Source of the DNA: Diplosphaera chodatii
Taxonomy: Eukaryota > Chlorophyta > Trebouxiophyceae > Prasiolales > Stichococcaceae
NCBI GenBank assembly: GCA_032358165.1
Contig: JAALGY010000052.1
Span: 1,674,001 to 1,738,000 of the forward strand
Reading direction: 5' to 3'
Length of the DNA: 64,000 nucleotides
The notes below the pieces were generated by a model that ran no database searches, was not told the origin of the DNA, and saw nothing but the letters and a program-made list of their open reading frames with translations. The translations under genes were made by a program, and so were the position numbers. Positions 46,225 through 56,310 of this stretch are shown in pieces (positions within the stretch are counted from its first letter, which is position 1; every line of letters begins with the position of its first letter).

Positions 46225-49200
46225 TCATCCATAGGCCTGCCGAGGGCCTACGTCATAGTTGCCATCGGTGGTGAACGGCACCGCTGGTAGGTTGCCTGCA
46301 TGAGCATCAACACGGCACCTTTCAGCAGGAGCAAAGACGTCACAGCTGCAGCAGTGGTTCGGGCAGACGAAGGCATTGACACTGTTGTGCCTGCTGTTTG
46401 ATTGTGCCGCAGGCTGTGTGACAGAGACATCTCTTGTGACTGCGCCCCAAAGTGAGTGAACGCCCACCTGAGTTATACAGGTTGCAGTGCGCATTGTCTG
46501 ACCACGCATACCGCAGGCCGTCAGGTTTGCCGACGCTGCGATCAGGAGTGGACACTGACAGCGTCGCCTTCCGGTTTGCGGCCACCTGCTCGTCACAGGA
46601 GCCAAGGATCACCAAGGAGTGCACGCTACCCAGTGACTCCTGCTGTGTGTGCGCCACCATCTTGAACGCTGGCAAGTGCACAACCCTGATCAGTGGGTGT
46701 GACATGCTGCGACAAGCCATGATTGATGGTCATGCAGACACGACGCCCAAGCTTTGCAGCGGCACGGCAGCAGGTTGCAGGCCATTCGGTCAGCGCACCT
46801 TGCCGACGGCGTTGTACCAGCGGCCACGGTACCGCAGCTGGAAGCAGTTGATGGCGGTGCCGCTGCGCTGCCGGGTGACGCCGCCCACGTTGTTGGCCTT
46901 GATCCCGACCACCAAGCCGGAGCCCACCTCGTCAAAGACCACCACTGCCTGCCTGCAGGACGACGGGAGGGTCCACAGGGTGGGACGCAGGCGCCGCAGT
47001 GGTCAGTTCGGCCGACAAACTGCAGGGCAATGCAATTGGCCTTCCCGGCTTTGCCAGCATGCCAGCTATGCTGCTGCCCAGCGGCCATTCACAAGTCGTC
47101 GGAAGGCTGAGCAAGCAGACATCGACCAGAGAGGTAGTACAGCAAGAAATGTGGTCATCATGTGCGCAGTTGGCACCTGGTGTTGTATCCGACTGAGCGC
47201 AGTGTTGGTCCAGTATCAACCAGGGCCGTGCTGAAGATGTGCCTCCGCACGCCCCGCATCTGTGGACAGTGAACATGCAGCATCCATCACGAAGGGGGGC
47301 AGAGGCATAGCGAAGTCAACAACCGCACATGCTAGACCCCAAAGTGTGCTTTGTAGCACATCTTGCATTCCACCGGGGGCTGCAAGTGAGGTGAGTGGTA
47401 AAATACAAGTGGTAAGGGAGATGATGGCAAAGTGGCACATCCAGCAGCAACGCACCAGTCTGGCAGCAACGTCCCACTTGTCTGGCGGATGGATCTGCAG
47501 CACAATGCACAGCTCGTCATACACTATTGTACGTGGAGGTGGTGCTGCCATGACTGCAGCTACTGCTGCCGCTGCACGAGGGCTTCCTGCAATGTCAGTG
47601 TAAGCGCCAGGACCACGACCGTTCATATGAGCCTTCGATCCCCACACTCGTACCTGGTTGTCCAGACCCAGATCCAGAACGTTCACAAGGCCTGCATATG
47701 GGTCTGCACGGGCCACCTGCGGAAGCACGAGTGTGTTCATGCCCAAACCACTGAACATGCCCCAAGATCAAAGCAGCACCTTCCCCAGCAGTGCGCTGCA
47801 AGGCATAGTCAGGCTTGCCAGTCTGACTGCAGTATAGTTCCAGTTCCACATGGCGTTCGTACATGAGCGACTCCACGGTTCACTCACCCTGCGCTGCGCC
47901 TCCCGCACGAGTGGCCAGTGATTCAGGCCGGCATGGGACTTCTGGCCAGCGACCGCATAGGTTGGCCTGCAACGGTGACGTTGTTGAGCCCAAGCCGTGT
48001 ACGTTGGTCGATCAGGCAGTCAGCCAACAACAGCGAGCGTGCTGCAGACAGAGCAGCATGGTCAGCATGCTGGAGGCAGGAGCCCGGGCACGCCAGTGCA
48101 GCACTGCTGGCACCCAGGGACCCACCTGTTGAGCTGCAGCTGCACGATCTCGAAGTGCAGCCTGGGGTTGCCAAACAGCGCGCGCCACTCCCGCATCAGC
48201 GCCTGCATGACGGGCAGTTGCACGCTGGCAGTCGGGCTACTGTACAGGGCTTCTGCTTGAGCAGACAATGCTGGTCACTGCAACAACCTCCAGGATCAAC
48301 ACAAACCCTTCAACTTTGGGTGCCTGCAATGCATACCTGCAGCAGCCGAGTGTAGAATGCGAACATCGGGGTAGCCTGCGTGAGTCCGCCATCACTTTCA
48401 CCCTGTGCCCAGCAACAGCCGCACAGGTTAGTACAGCCGTTATTTCCAGCTATACGAGCACCTTGTGCACAAAACCATCAGCGACACCGTGCCTACAGAC
48501 ATGTAGCAGCACTGCCCGTCGTCAAATCTGGCAGGTTCCCAAGGTCTAGACAGAGCACCATGCTCGTGTTTCCGTGCACCTGGTACCAGACGACGCCGTC
48601 GAAGTCCGCGTAGCGCAGCGGCACAATCATGACATTGTACGTGTTGGTACGCGCCAGAGTGCGGCTGGTGCTTGGCACTTTCAGCGTCTTGAGAGTCGCC
48701 TGGCTGATCCACTGCGTGATGCTCGTGCCACCTGCAGCAATGACATGCGGAGGCCTGCTGCGAGGGAGCTACTTCAGTGTCCTCAGTACTCCATGGGCCG
48801 ACACTGCCGCCGCCGAGCAACGCTGTGCCAGGCCAGTGTCATGCTGATCATGCAGCAGAATGAACTGGCAGGTAGCCACAGCAAGTGTCACGCCGCTCAC
48901 CATACGAGGACTGCACGATGCCGATGGGCACTCGCATGGTCTGCTGCAGCTGCAGCCCCAGCAGGAAGGCGACCGCCGAGTATGTGCTGACGTAGTTTGC
49001 TGTTGGCACCGCCCACTTGGAGCCCACCGTGACTCTGGAGCCGGATGATGTCGCCAGCGGAACCTGCAGTGCAGTGTCAGACGCGAGTCAGTCAGCAGCG
49101 CTGTGCAAACCTGATCAGAGATTCACGACGCATGCACAGTCCCTCTAGTGCGACCCATTCCAAGTGGACACGACGTCAATCATTCAGCTGAGCGACCGGT

Positions 49201-50849
49201 TGGAGACTGGTGCTGTGATGGCTTTCAGCAACCTGTCCGACAATTGCAGGGTGACCGAGGCGATCTATGTGTGGGCAGCCTAATGTCAGCCATGCGTGTG
49301 CCCGTGAAACCACCTTTCACTGCATCAACGATGTGATGCTTGCCCACCGAGGTGATGTCTGCCCGAGGCTCTTTGGGTTTGCTGATGTGACGCAGGGGCT
49401 TAAGCCGCCAAAGACCCACTGACCTTGAACAGGCGCAGCGCCTTGTTGGCGGGCGCCGCGCTGAGCGCCTGCTGCGCGAGCGACGCCCAGTTGCTGTTGG
49501 GGTACCGCGCCTTGATGTCCGCCAGGCTGATGAAGATGTTCGACTGGCCCGACGCCAGGATGACGTGGCCGACCGCGATGTTGCGGGCCACCACTTTGGT
49601 GGACCCCACCTGGGCGCTCAGCGCAAAGGGGCTGCCCGCCTGCGCAGCACGGCCCGGCAGCTGAGGCGTTGGTGGCGACGCGCCGCACAGGCACAAGCCG
49701 GCGGGCACAGGGTGGGGCAGGCCGCGGCCGCCAGGGGGTGGCCAGGCCAGGCAAGGAGGCGGGGACCAGCATGCATCCGCAGCCAGCTGTGGCGGCCAGC
49801 GGGCTGAGCGGCGCCGGGGCCCACCTTGAGGCTCCCCAGCTTGACGCGCCACTCCCCGGAGGCGCCGATCTTGGCGCTGGTGGCCTTCACGAAGTGGCCG
49901 CCGGAGTCCATCAGCCGCACCGCCACCGTGGCGCCCGCCGGACCGAAGCCAAACACCGAGCCGGTGCCGCCCATGCGCAGGACCTGCTCCAGTCCATGCG
50001 GGCTGGGGCTCAGGAAGCATCATTGACCTCGGAGCAGATCCAGCCCAGCGCTTGAGACGATGGGCAGGGCGCAGTGACTGGGCACAGGGTGTCCTGCCGC
50101 TGTGCAGGGCCAGTGCTGGTCAGGAGCTTGGCGTGTCGCCAGCCCTTGCCAGGACAGCCCACACACAGAAGTAGCATGTATGACAGCACGTGTGCCAGTC
50201 ACTGATCTTTCCATCCGCTGAGGGGGCCAGCCCCTCGAGTTTTGCACCCACCGCATTGTCGCTGCACAGAGGATGGAAGCTGAGCGGCGTCGTCGTCGCA
50301 GTGCGGGCGTTGGAGCCGCCCGGATTCGCCAGCAGCTGTGCCGGCTGACCTGCACCCGGCAGCAGGTTGCAACAACCGTCAGTGCGCGTCTGAGCTCGTT
50401 CCTGATGCTGGTGTCAGCTGCTGCTTGAGGTTGATGCGGTGCCCAGTCGTAGCCCCTGCCTCATCCTAGCACAGCCTACTGTGAGCATTTGCGCACAAGA
50501 GCGTGAAGCTTTCGCGAGACTGAACGGCACCTTTAGTGCAGCCGCCAGCGCCATCTGGCTGGTAGCCTGCCTCATCGATGCAGGCAGCACATCCAGATGC
50601 TGCAAAGCACTGATCAGGCTCGCAGCCGGTGCAGCGATCGGCTTGCAGAGCGCGCATGCTCTGCGCCAAAGCGCTGCCATTGCTGCTTTCTGCGGCGCCA
50701 CCCCAAGCTGCTGCGGTGACTGGGAGCTTCACGGCCATGAGCTTCCGCTGCGCAGGCAGTGCCGCCATGCTGATGGGCGTCATTGCAGCTGCCGCCATCA
50801 GGAGCACGAACCACTGCATCCGGCAGACGCCGCTTGCCGCTGCCCGCAT
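46225..50849 (-). CDS. Sialate O-acetylesterase-like SGNH hydrolase, secreted
   Basis: Carbohydrate esterase of the SASA/SGNH type, homologous to animal sialic acid 9-O-acetylesterase and bacterial acetylxylan esterases. Exons: 50849-50531, 50349-50252, 49983-49825, 49639-49424, 49063-48901, 48731-48580, 48402-48337, 48202-48126, 47966-47888, 47716-47654, 47494-47456, 47259-47177, 46952-46799, 46660-46468 and 46295-46225; all phases agree, about 643 residues. A signal peptide (MQWFVLLMAAAAMTPISMA) is followed by a Cys-rich stretch. Then come HPLCSDNAVLRMGGTGSVFG, the nucleophile block VILASGQSN, PIGIVQSSYGGTSITQW, DGVVWYQGESD, LNHWPLVREAQRR and the Asp/His block DLGLDNQIHPPDKWD, all as in the family. 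The C-terminus keeps LRYAWSDNAHCNLYNS and LPAVPFTTDG. Green algae are not known to use sialic acids, so the substrate is probably another acetylated glycan. A 5' UTR intron acceptor (tttgcag) sits just before the ATG. Confidence 0.9.
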
Positions 50850-51786
50850 GATGTCAACCTGCAAAGAAAGCACGGCGAAACGTCATCCACAGTGATGATA
50901 GTGAAACGAACCTCCGGCCCGTCCAACCCAGTGCAGCAGATGTACTGCACGAGCCTCATCGCTCCACCACAGCACCTACATTCCTGCTGCATACAGGGGT
51001 GCATGACCCTGCGCTTTTTGATCCGCTCGTTCGAGCAAACCACCGATGTGAACGTGGTTGCAGTCCAGAGGCCTTGACAGGACGGAGGGTTGAAGAGCTC
51101 ACGAGCTCTGGCGCGGCTCGTCCTGAACGCGTGTGCCGGAATGTCCAAACAGGTGTCGTGCATGATGGTGGTGCTATCGCAGCTGTGCGATTGGGCAGCG
51201 TGACCGGCTAGGGATACAAGACCGCGGCTGCGGGTTGCAGCGGTGACGGTCGGCCACGACGTCCCGGGCAACCGCAGGCCTCAAACGGGATGGGGGGAAC
51301 ATGCAGACGTAGGTGCACGAAACGCATTGGGGGATGGCTGCTCACCGCTTACTGGCACTCAGCGCCACCTCGCCGCGTCAACGCCAGCTGGGATCGTCAT
51401 GCACGCAGCAGCGCGACTACAAACACTTCACACCAGCTGGCATGACCCCCCGATTATAGTTGTCGTCCAGCTCAATGCGACGCCGTGCCGCAGCGGAAAG
51501 GGTACAAGATACGCTGCACACGCAGCTGCAAGCTTACGACGTGGTAGCAGAACGCGTCCTGGCGTTTGCGCGCTGGCGACCCGTAGTCTGTCTCGTATGC
51601 GCAGCCAATGCGCGGGAAGGGTGCACAGGAATTGCCACACGTCAGACCTCACTTCCGAAATGCACAATGCGATGGCTTCTGGCAGCATCACCTATACACG
51701 CAGGACTGGCAGCGCATGTGAAATTGGTATCACAGCATGCCGGAACGGTTCAGACGCACCTGATCATCATCGATTCAGTTGCAAAC
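50850..51786. promoter_or_regulatory. Divergent region, esterase / type I membrane protein
   Basis: About 940 bases with the two 5' leaders and promoters. Open frames on plus (for example 51243 onward) lack domains and overlap the next gene out of frame. Nothing further is supported. Confidence 0.35.
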
Positions 51787-54700
51787 ATGTCAGCGGGTCA
51801 GGTGCGCAGCGCTCTGCTGCTGGCTGGCGCTCTGCTGGCCAGTGCCATGCTGCTGCAGTGCGCAAACTGTGCAGAGACGGCTGGCAAGCCAGCAAGGCCC
51901 AGGTGGGAGGACATGCAGAAGCTGTACCCTGGCATCAGGCGGGAAGGCCCGGCATGCGATGCGCCGGGGCAGGACGGGTGCCCCACCGATCAGGAATCGG
52001 GCTTCAGGCCCACATGGTATGGCACAGAGGATGGCAAGGATCCCTTTGCAGACGGAGCGTACCTGGCAGCTGCGCAGCAGGCCAGCCGCGGCGGCAGTGG
52101 TGCACCGCTGAACATCGTACAGCGGCCGGCCCGGCCCTCCGGAGACGCCCAGTACAGGGCGGCAGTCGATGCAGCGCTGGACTCTGCAGCCGCTACGCCG
52201 TTGAAGCATTTCCATTCAGGTCTGGCCCGTGGACTCTGTGATGGGCGCAGGGGAGGTGACGCCAGCCTGTCATAGCAACATCGCACGCTTCATCATAAAA
52301 ACGCCAGTGCCGTCAATCTTTGCATGCGTCTCAAATACATGTAAATACATCTCAAGGTGTGCACGCTCAGAGGCAGTGCCAGTGGAGCGCAGCAGCAATG
52401 CTTCAGATCGCTGAGCGTGCAGACTGCTGTGCCTGAAGCCAGCACCCACCTCTGCAACCACAGCCTTCCTGACTGTCCACAGGCACCAGCTACACGACCA
52501 CTGAGGCGGACGGACCGCAGTTTGCGCGCACGTTTGTGCTGCGGCGCAAGGGGTGGGACCATCACATGCAGCTGCTTGCAGGCATCGGCTCCGATGCGGC
52601 CGTGACAGCCCAGGTGCTCAGCGATGCACACAACACTGTCAATCGGCTGCCAAACAGACTGCTCCTGCAGCTCTCACCGACAGTGCTGCTGCATAGCACC
52701 CTGCCTACTGCTGTCATGGCATGAGTCAGCGCTGCACGCCTGAGCTTGAATGCCACAAGGCCTGAATGGGCGGCAATGTCAGCTACAAAGTGAGCCGCAT
52801 TCCTGCAGGAGCTGCTGTTTCTGCGGCCGGGGCGGCGAGTGCAGCCGACGCTCGTCACGGGCGACACCACGGGCCGGGTGACGATGTTCAGGCCCACTGG
52901 CGAGATGCTGGCCGAGTTCAACACTGGTGAGTGCTGCCGATGGCATCGCACCTGCAGCAATTGGATTGCGCAGGTGCTTGCTGCTGGCCTGCTGAGTGTG
53001 CTTCTGCTAGCGGGGTGTGCATGGCAAGTCGGCTCAGGAGGCAGCCCCAGTCAGCAACGAGGATCTGCCCCAAGCGACTGACTTGCGGCTGCCTGGGGTG
53101 GCCAGGAGGCGGGGAGGTGACGGCGCTGGCGGCGATCCCGTCGCGCCATAACGCGACCACGCTGCTGAGCGGCCACGCCGACGGTGCAGTGCGCAAGCAC
53201 ACCATCGAGCTGCGCGTGGCCAGGTGAGCAGCTTGCTGTGTGCTGCGTCTGCTGCAGTGAGCTCCCGCAGCATGAGTCCATGTCGCAGCTCATGGTGTGT
53301 TATGTCACAGATCGTGCTGCTGCAGTCATTGACATGGTACCAAAGACACATCGCAGGAGGACATTGGAACTGTCGTGTGGTTGCAGGCCAGCTGAGGGTG
53401 AAGAGGCGCCACAGGGTGGCAGTCCCGCGGCGACCATCAGCTACGAGGTGGCAGCGGTGCGCGCGTCACAGGCGACCCTGCTGCCGCCGCGCACGCTGCA
53501 GGACCCGGGCGCCGAGCAGTGCGCGGCGGCGGGCGGCGGCGGCTGCCAGGCGCCAGGCAGCGCCGGGGGCGCGGGCGGCACAGGTGGCAGCAGCGGGTCT
53601 GACCAGGCGCAGGGTGACGCAGCTGCGCCGTCGCAAGCGTCAGCTGGGGAGCCGGCGGCAGCGCCTGCGGCTGCAGCTGAGCAGGCGGCGGGCAACACTG
53701 CTGCGGTGCAGCACCTCTTGACGCTCAAGAACGGGCGCGAGTGGCGCTTCGCAGCGATCTGGCGTGGCGGCGGCATCGCGGTGTGGCGGGAGGATGGTGA
53801 GCTACTCCTGCATGCGTCAAATGTGTTGCATGTGAATGCGTCCTGTTTGGCTGCTTTCCTTGGGTTTCAGCTGGATGTGGCCGATGGTGTGACTCATGTT
53901 TGCCAAGAGGTGCCGGGGTCGCCTTGAGAGGTGTGCGGACAGCGACACCGTTGCGTTCTATGACACACAACGACCCTGCACAACGTGGCATGTGCAGGGC
54001 GGCTGCTGCAGTGGGGGCGGTGCCCGGCGCCGGTGCTGGCGGCCCGCTGGAGCGAGGCCAGCATCACGATGCTGACGCCCGGTGGCGGGGCGGTGCTGCT
54101 GACGCACGCGGCCCCGGGGGCGCCGCCGCCCGTCGTCAGGCTCAGGGTGAGGGCGGGCAGCACCCGAAGAGTGCGCATGACAGCGCCAGCGTGCGATGTT
54201 GTGATGTCCGTCATGGCTGCCAATGCAATATTGCCGAGGTCACTATGGCCAGTCAACCTCTGGGGCGGTGTCGATGAAACCTAGAGGCCTGCGTTGCTTC
54301 AGTCCGCCATGGCCAACCCGTCATCCCACCAGGTATTGCCAGAACGGCTCACATTGATAGCGATATCTGCCCTCTACTTGCAGCCCTGCAGCGGGCTGGG
54401 TGGTGAGGGGCAGCCAACGCTCGTGGCGGCTGCATTTGATGTGCGGCAGCCGGTGCGCGCGTACGGTGCGACGCGGGATGGGCAGCTGCTGTGGCTCAGC
54501 CTTGGCCACGCAAAGACGTTCCAGAACTGCCAGGTGCGCCGCAGAGCATCTGCCTGTCAGTTGCGCAGTTGCACAGAGTACGTGGATATCCCCGCCGCCC
54601 GCTGCCATGTCCATCCACCTGGGGGGCACAGGCTACTGACGGGAGGCAAAGTTCTCAAGTAGGCTCTCTGTGTTATCCAGCGGCACATGCAACTGCGAGT

Positions 54701-55876
54701 GACCATGGCACGTTGCCCTGCGCAGGTGCGGCACAGCGTGCCCGCGGGCATCGGGCCGCCGACGACGCTGCAGGCGGGCGTGAGCATGGCGGCGCTGGCG
54801 CAGCACCTGGTGGTGGCCAGCGCCGCCCGGGTGGCGGTGTTCGACGTGTCGGCGCCCGCCGCGGGGCCGGCGCAGCTGCTCGGCGACACCCTCCACATCG
54901 TCATGGCCGCGCTCCGCATGCAGGCGCGTCTGCCCAGGCTGCTCGCACAAGCTCCTGATGTCAAGGGAGCGAGAACAGCAGGCAATCGGGGTCAGGGTGC
55001 TCCCCAGCACTGACACAGCAGCTGCGCACCAAGTCTCCATGCTCCCCCACGAGTGCAGCCCTGGAGCATGCCAGGTACCGCAGCACGCCACGCTACAGAT
55101 GTATAATAAGCCAGTTCACCCAAGGCATGCCGCTTGCAGGCACCAAGCAAGGCGGCTCCGCTGCTATCAGCCGGCCGCACTGGTCCCATAGCGCTGGGCC
55201 TGGGGTCCGGGGTGATCGCGACCTACAAGCCAGCGCTGCTGCGCTTCGAGCATGAGCCCGACTTCTCCTGGTTTGAGGTCAGTGCATGGACATACCTGGA
55301 ATGATTAGCATCATTCATAGTGACAGGGCAGGCGGGCACAGAGCCAGAGCTGCCTGGGCCAACTGTACGCATCCTGGTGAAGGCTGTGTGTCCGCTTCAC
55401 GGTCGCAGGCGTGGAGTCGGCCGCTGGTGACTGTGGCGATGCTGCTGGTGGCCGCGCTGCAGATTGCCCGCGCGCGGCGGCGGGCACGGCGGCGGCGGGA
55501 AGCAGCGGAAGGCGCAAGCGCTGTCACCAGCCTGCTAGGTGTGACGGTGCACTGCGGCCAGCTGTTGCTTGATCGTGACGATGATGACAAGTTGACCAGC
55601 ATACAGAGGGTTGATGAACTAACGACAGCCAGGCCATGGATCCAGCAGTCTTGGTAAGTGGGCAGTGCCAAACGAGCATGTAGGTGGAGATGGACAGCCA
55701 CTCAGCGGCTTGTGTACGATCATGCAGGCGGGGCACGGCCAGGCAGCAGCCTCCCAGATCAGGGGGATCTTTTGCATGACGCCGACGACGAGGGCAGCGA
55801 CAGCGACGACATCAGCAACTACGAGGTTGCACAGGCCATGGCGGCGCAGGAGGCCCTGCAGCGGCAGCGGCGGTGA
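51787..55876 (+). CDS. Type I membrane protein with propeller-like lumenal region, unrecognised
   Basis: I do not recognise the family. Exons: 51787-52255, 52483-52613, 52809-52926, 53106-53223, 53396-53796, 53998-54146, 54384-54533, 54726-54923, 55140-55277, 55409-55538 and 55728-55876; phases agree, about 716 residues. A signal peptide (SALLLAGALLASAMLLQC) is followed by repeated blade-like strands: TLVTGDTTGRVTMFRPTGEM, TTLLSGHADGAVRKHTIEL, WRFAAIWRGGGIAVWREDG, DGQLLWLSLG and LGLGSGVIATYKPALLRFE. This pattern fits a seven- or eight-blade beta-propeller of WD40, FG-GAP or quinoprotein type. An Ala/Gly/Gln-rich insert lies in exon 5. Near the C-terminus is one membrane helix (PLVTVAMLLVAALQI), then an Arg-rich stop-transfer (ARARRRARRRR) and an acidic cytosolic tail (DADDEGSDSDD). 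The intron after 54923 may be GC-AG. Location is the endomembrane system or cell surface; plant FG-GAP proteins with the same topology are a possible comparison. Confidence 0.75.
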
Positions 55877-55955
55877 CAGACCATGTCCAGAAACGACCGT
55901 TGCGATGTGACAGCTGTTTGCGAACCATGCAACTGCAGGACTGAACACCGTTCCC

Positions 55956-55960
55956 TGTAA
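55956..55960 (+). terminator. TGTAA poly(A) signal of the type I membrane protein gene
   Basis: TGTAA lies 80 bases after the stop codon, the position and sequence typical of chlorophyte polyadenylation signals. Confidence 0.55.
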
Positions 55961-56310
55961 AGACCTTGCAACCTGACGAGCACAAACGTCCAATGTGCAG
56001 CTGGCTGTCGCTGACCAACTGTGCAAAGCAGCGCATCAACATCTCAGGTTCTGGTGTCGTCATGTGACCCAACACCCCATCAAAATTGTACAAACGGACA
56101 AAACTCAGCAGGTTGCTTGCAGGATGCAAGCTCAAAACCATTGATGCTGTCAACGGTGGTTGCACCACGTTACCCCCGGGGCTGCCCAACTCTACACACA
56201 CTGGTGTGTGTGCAGTCTGCACCTCCCTCCCTCCCTACCACCAACTGCCTAGTTCGCCTGTACTGACCACCAGGGCCAGCACGATGCACAGCCACAGCTG
56301 GTCCTGTAGA

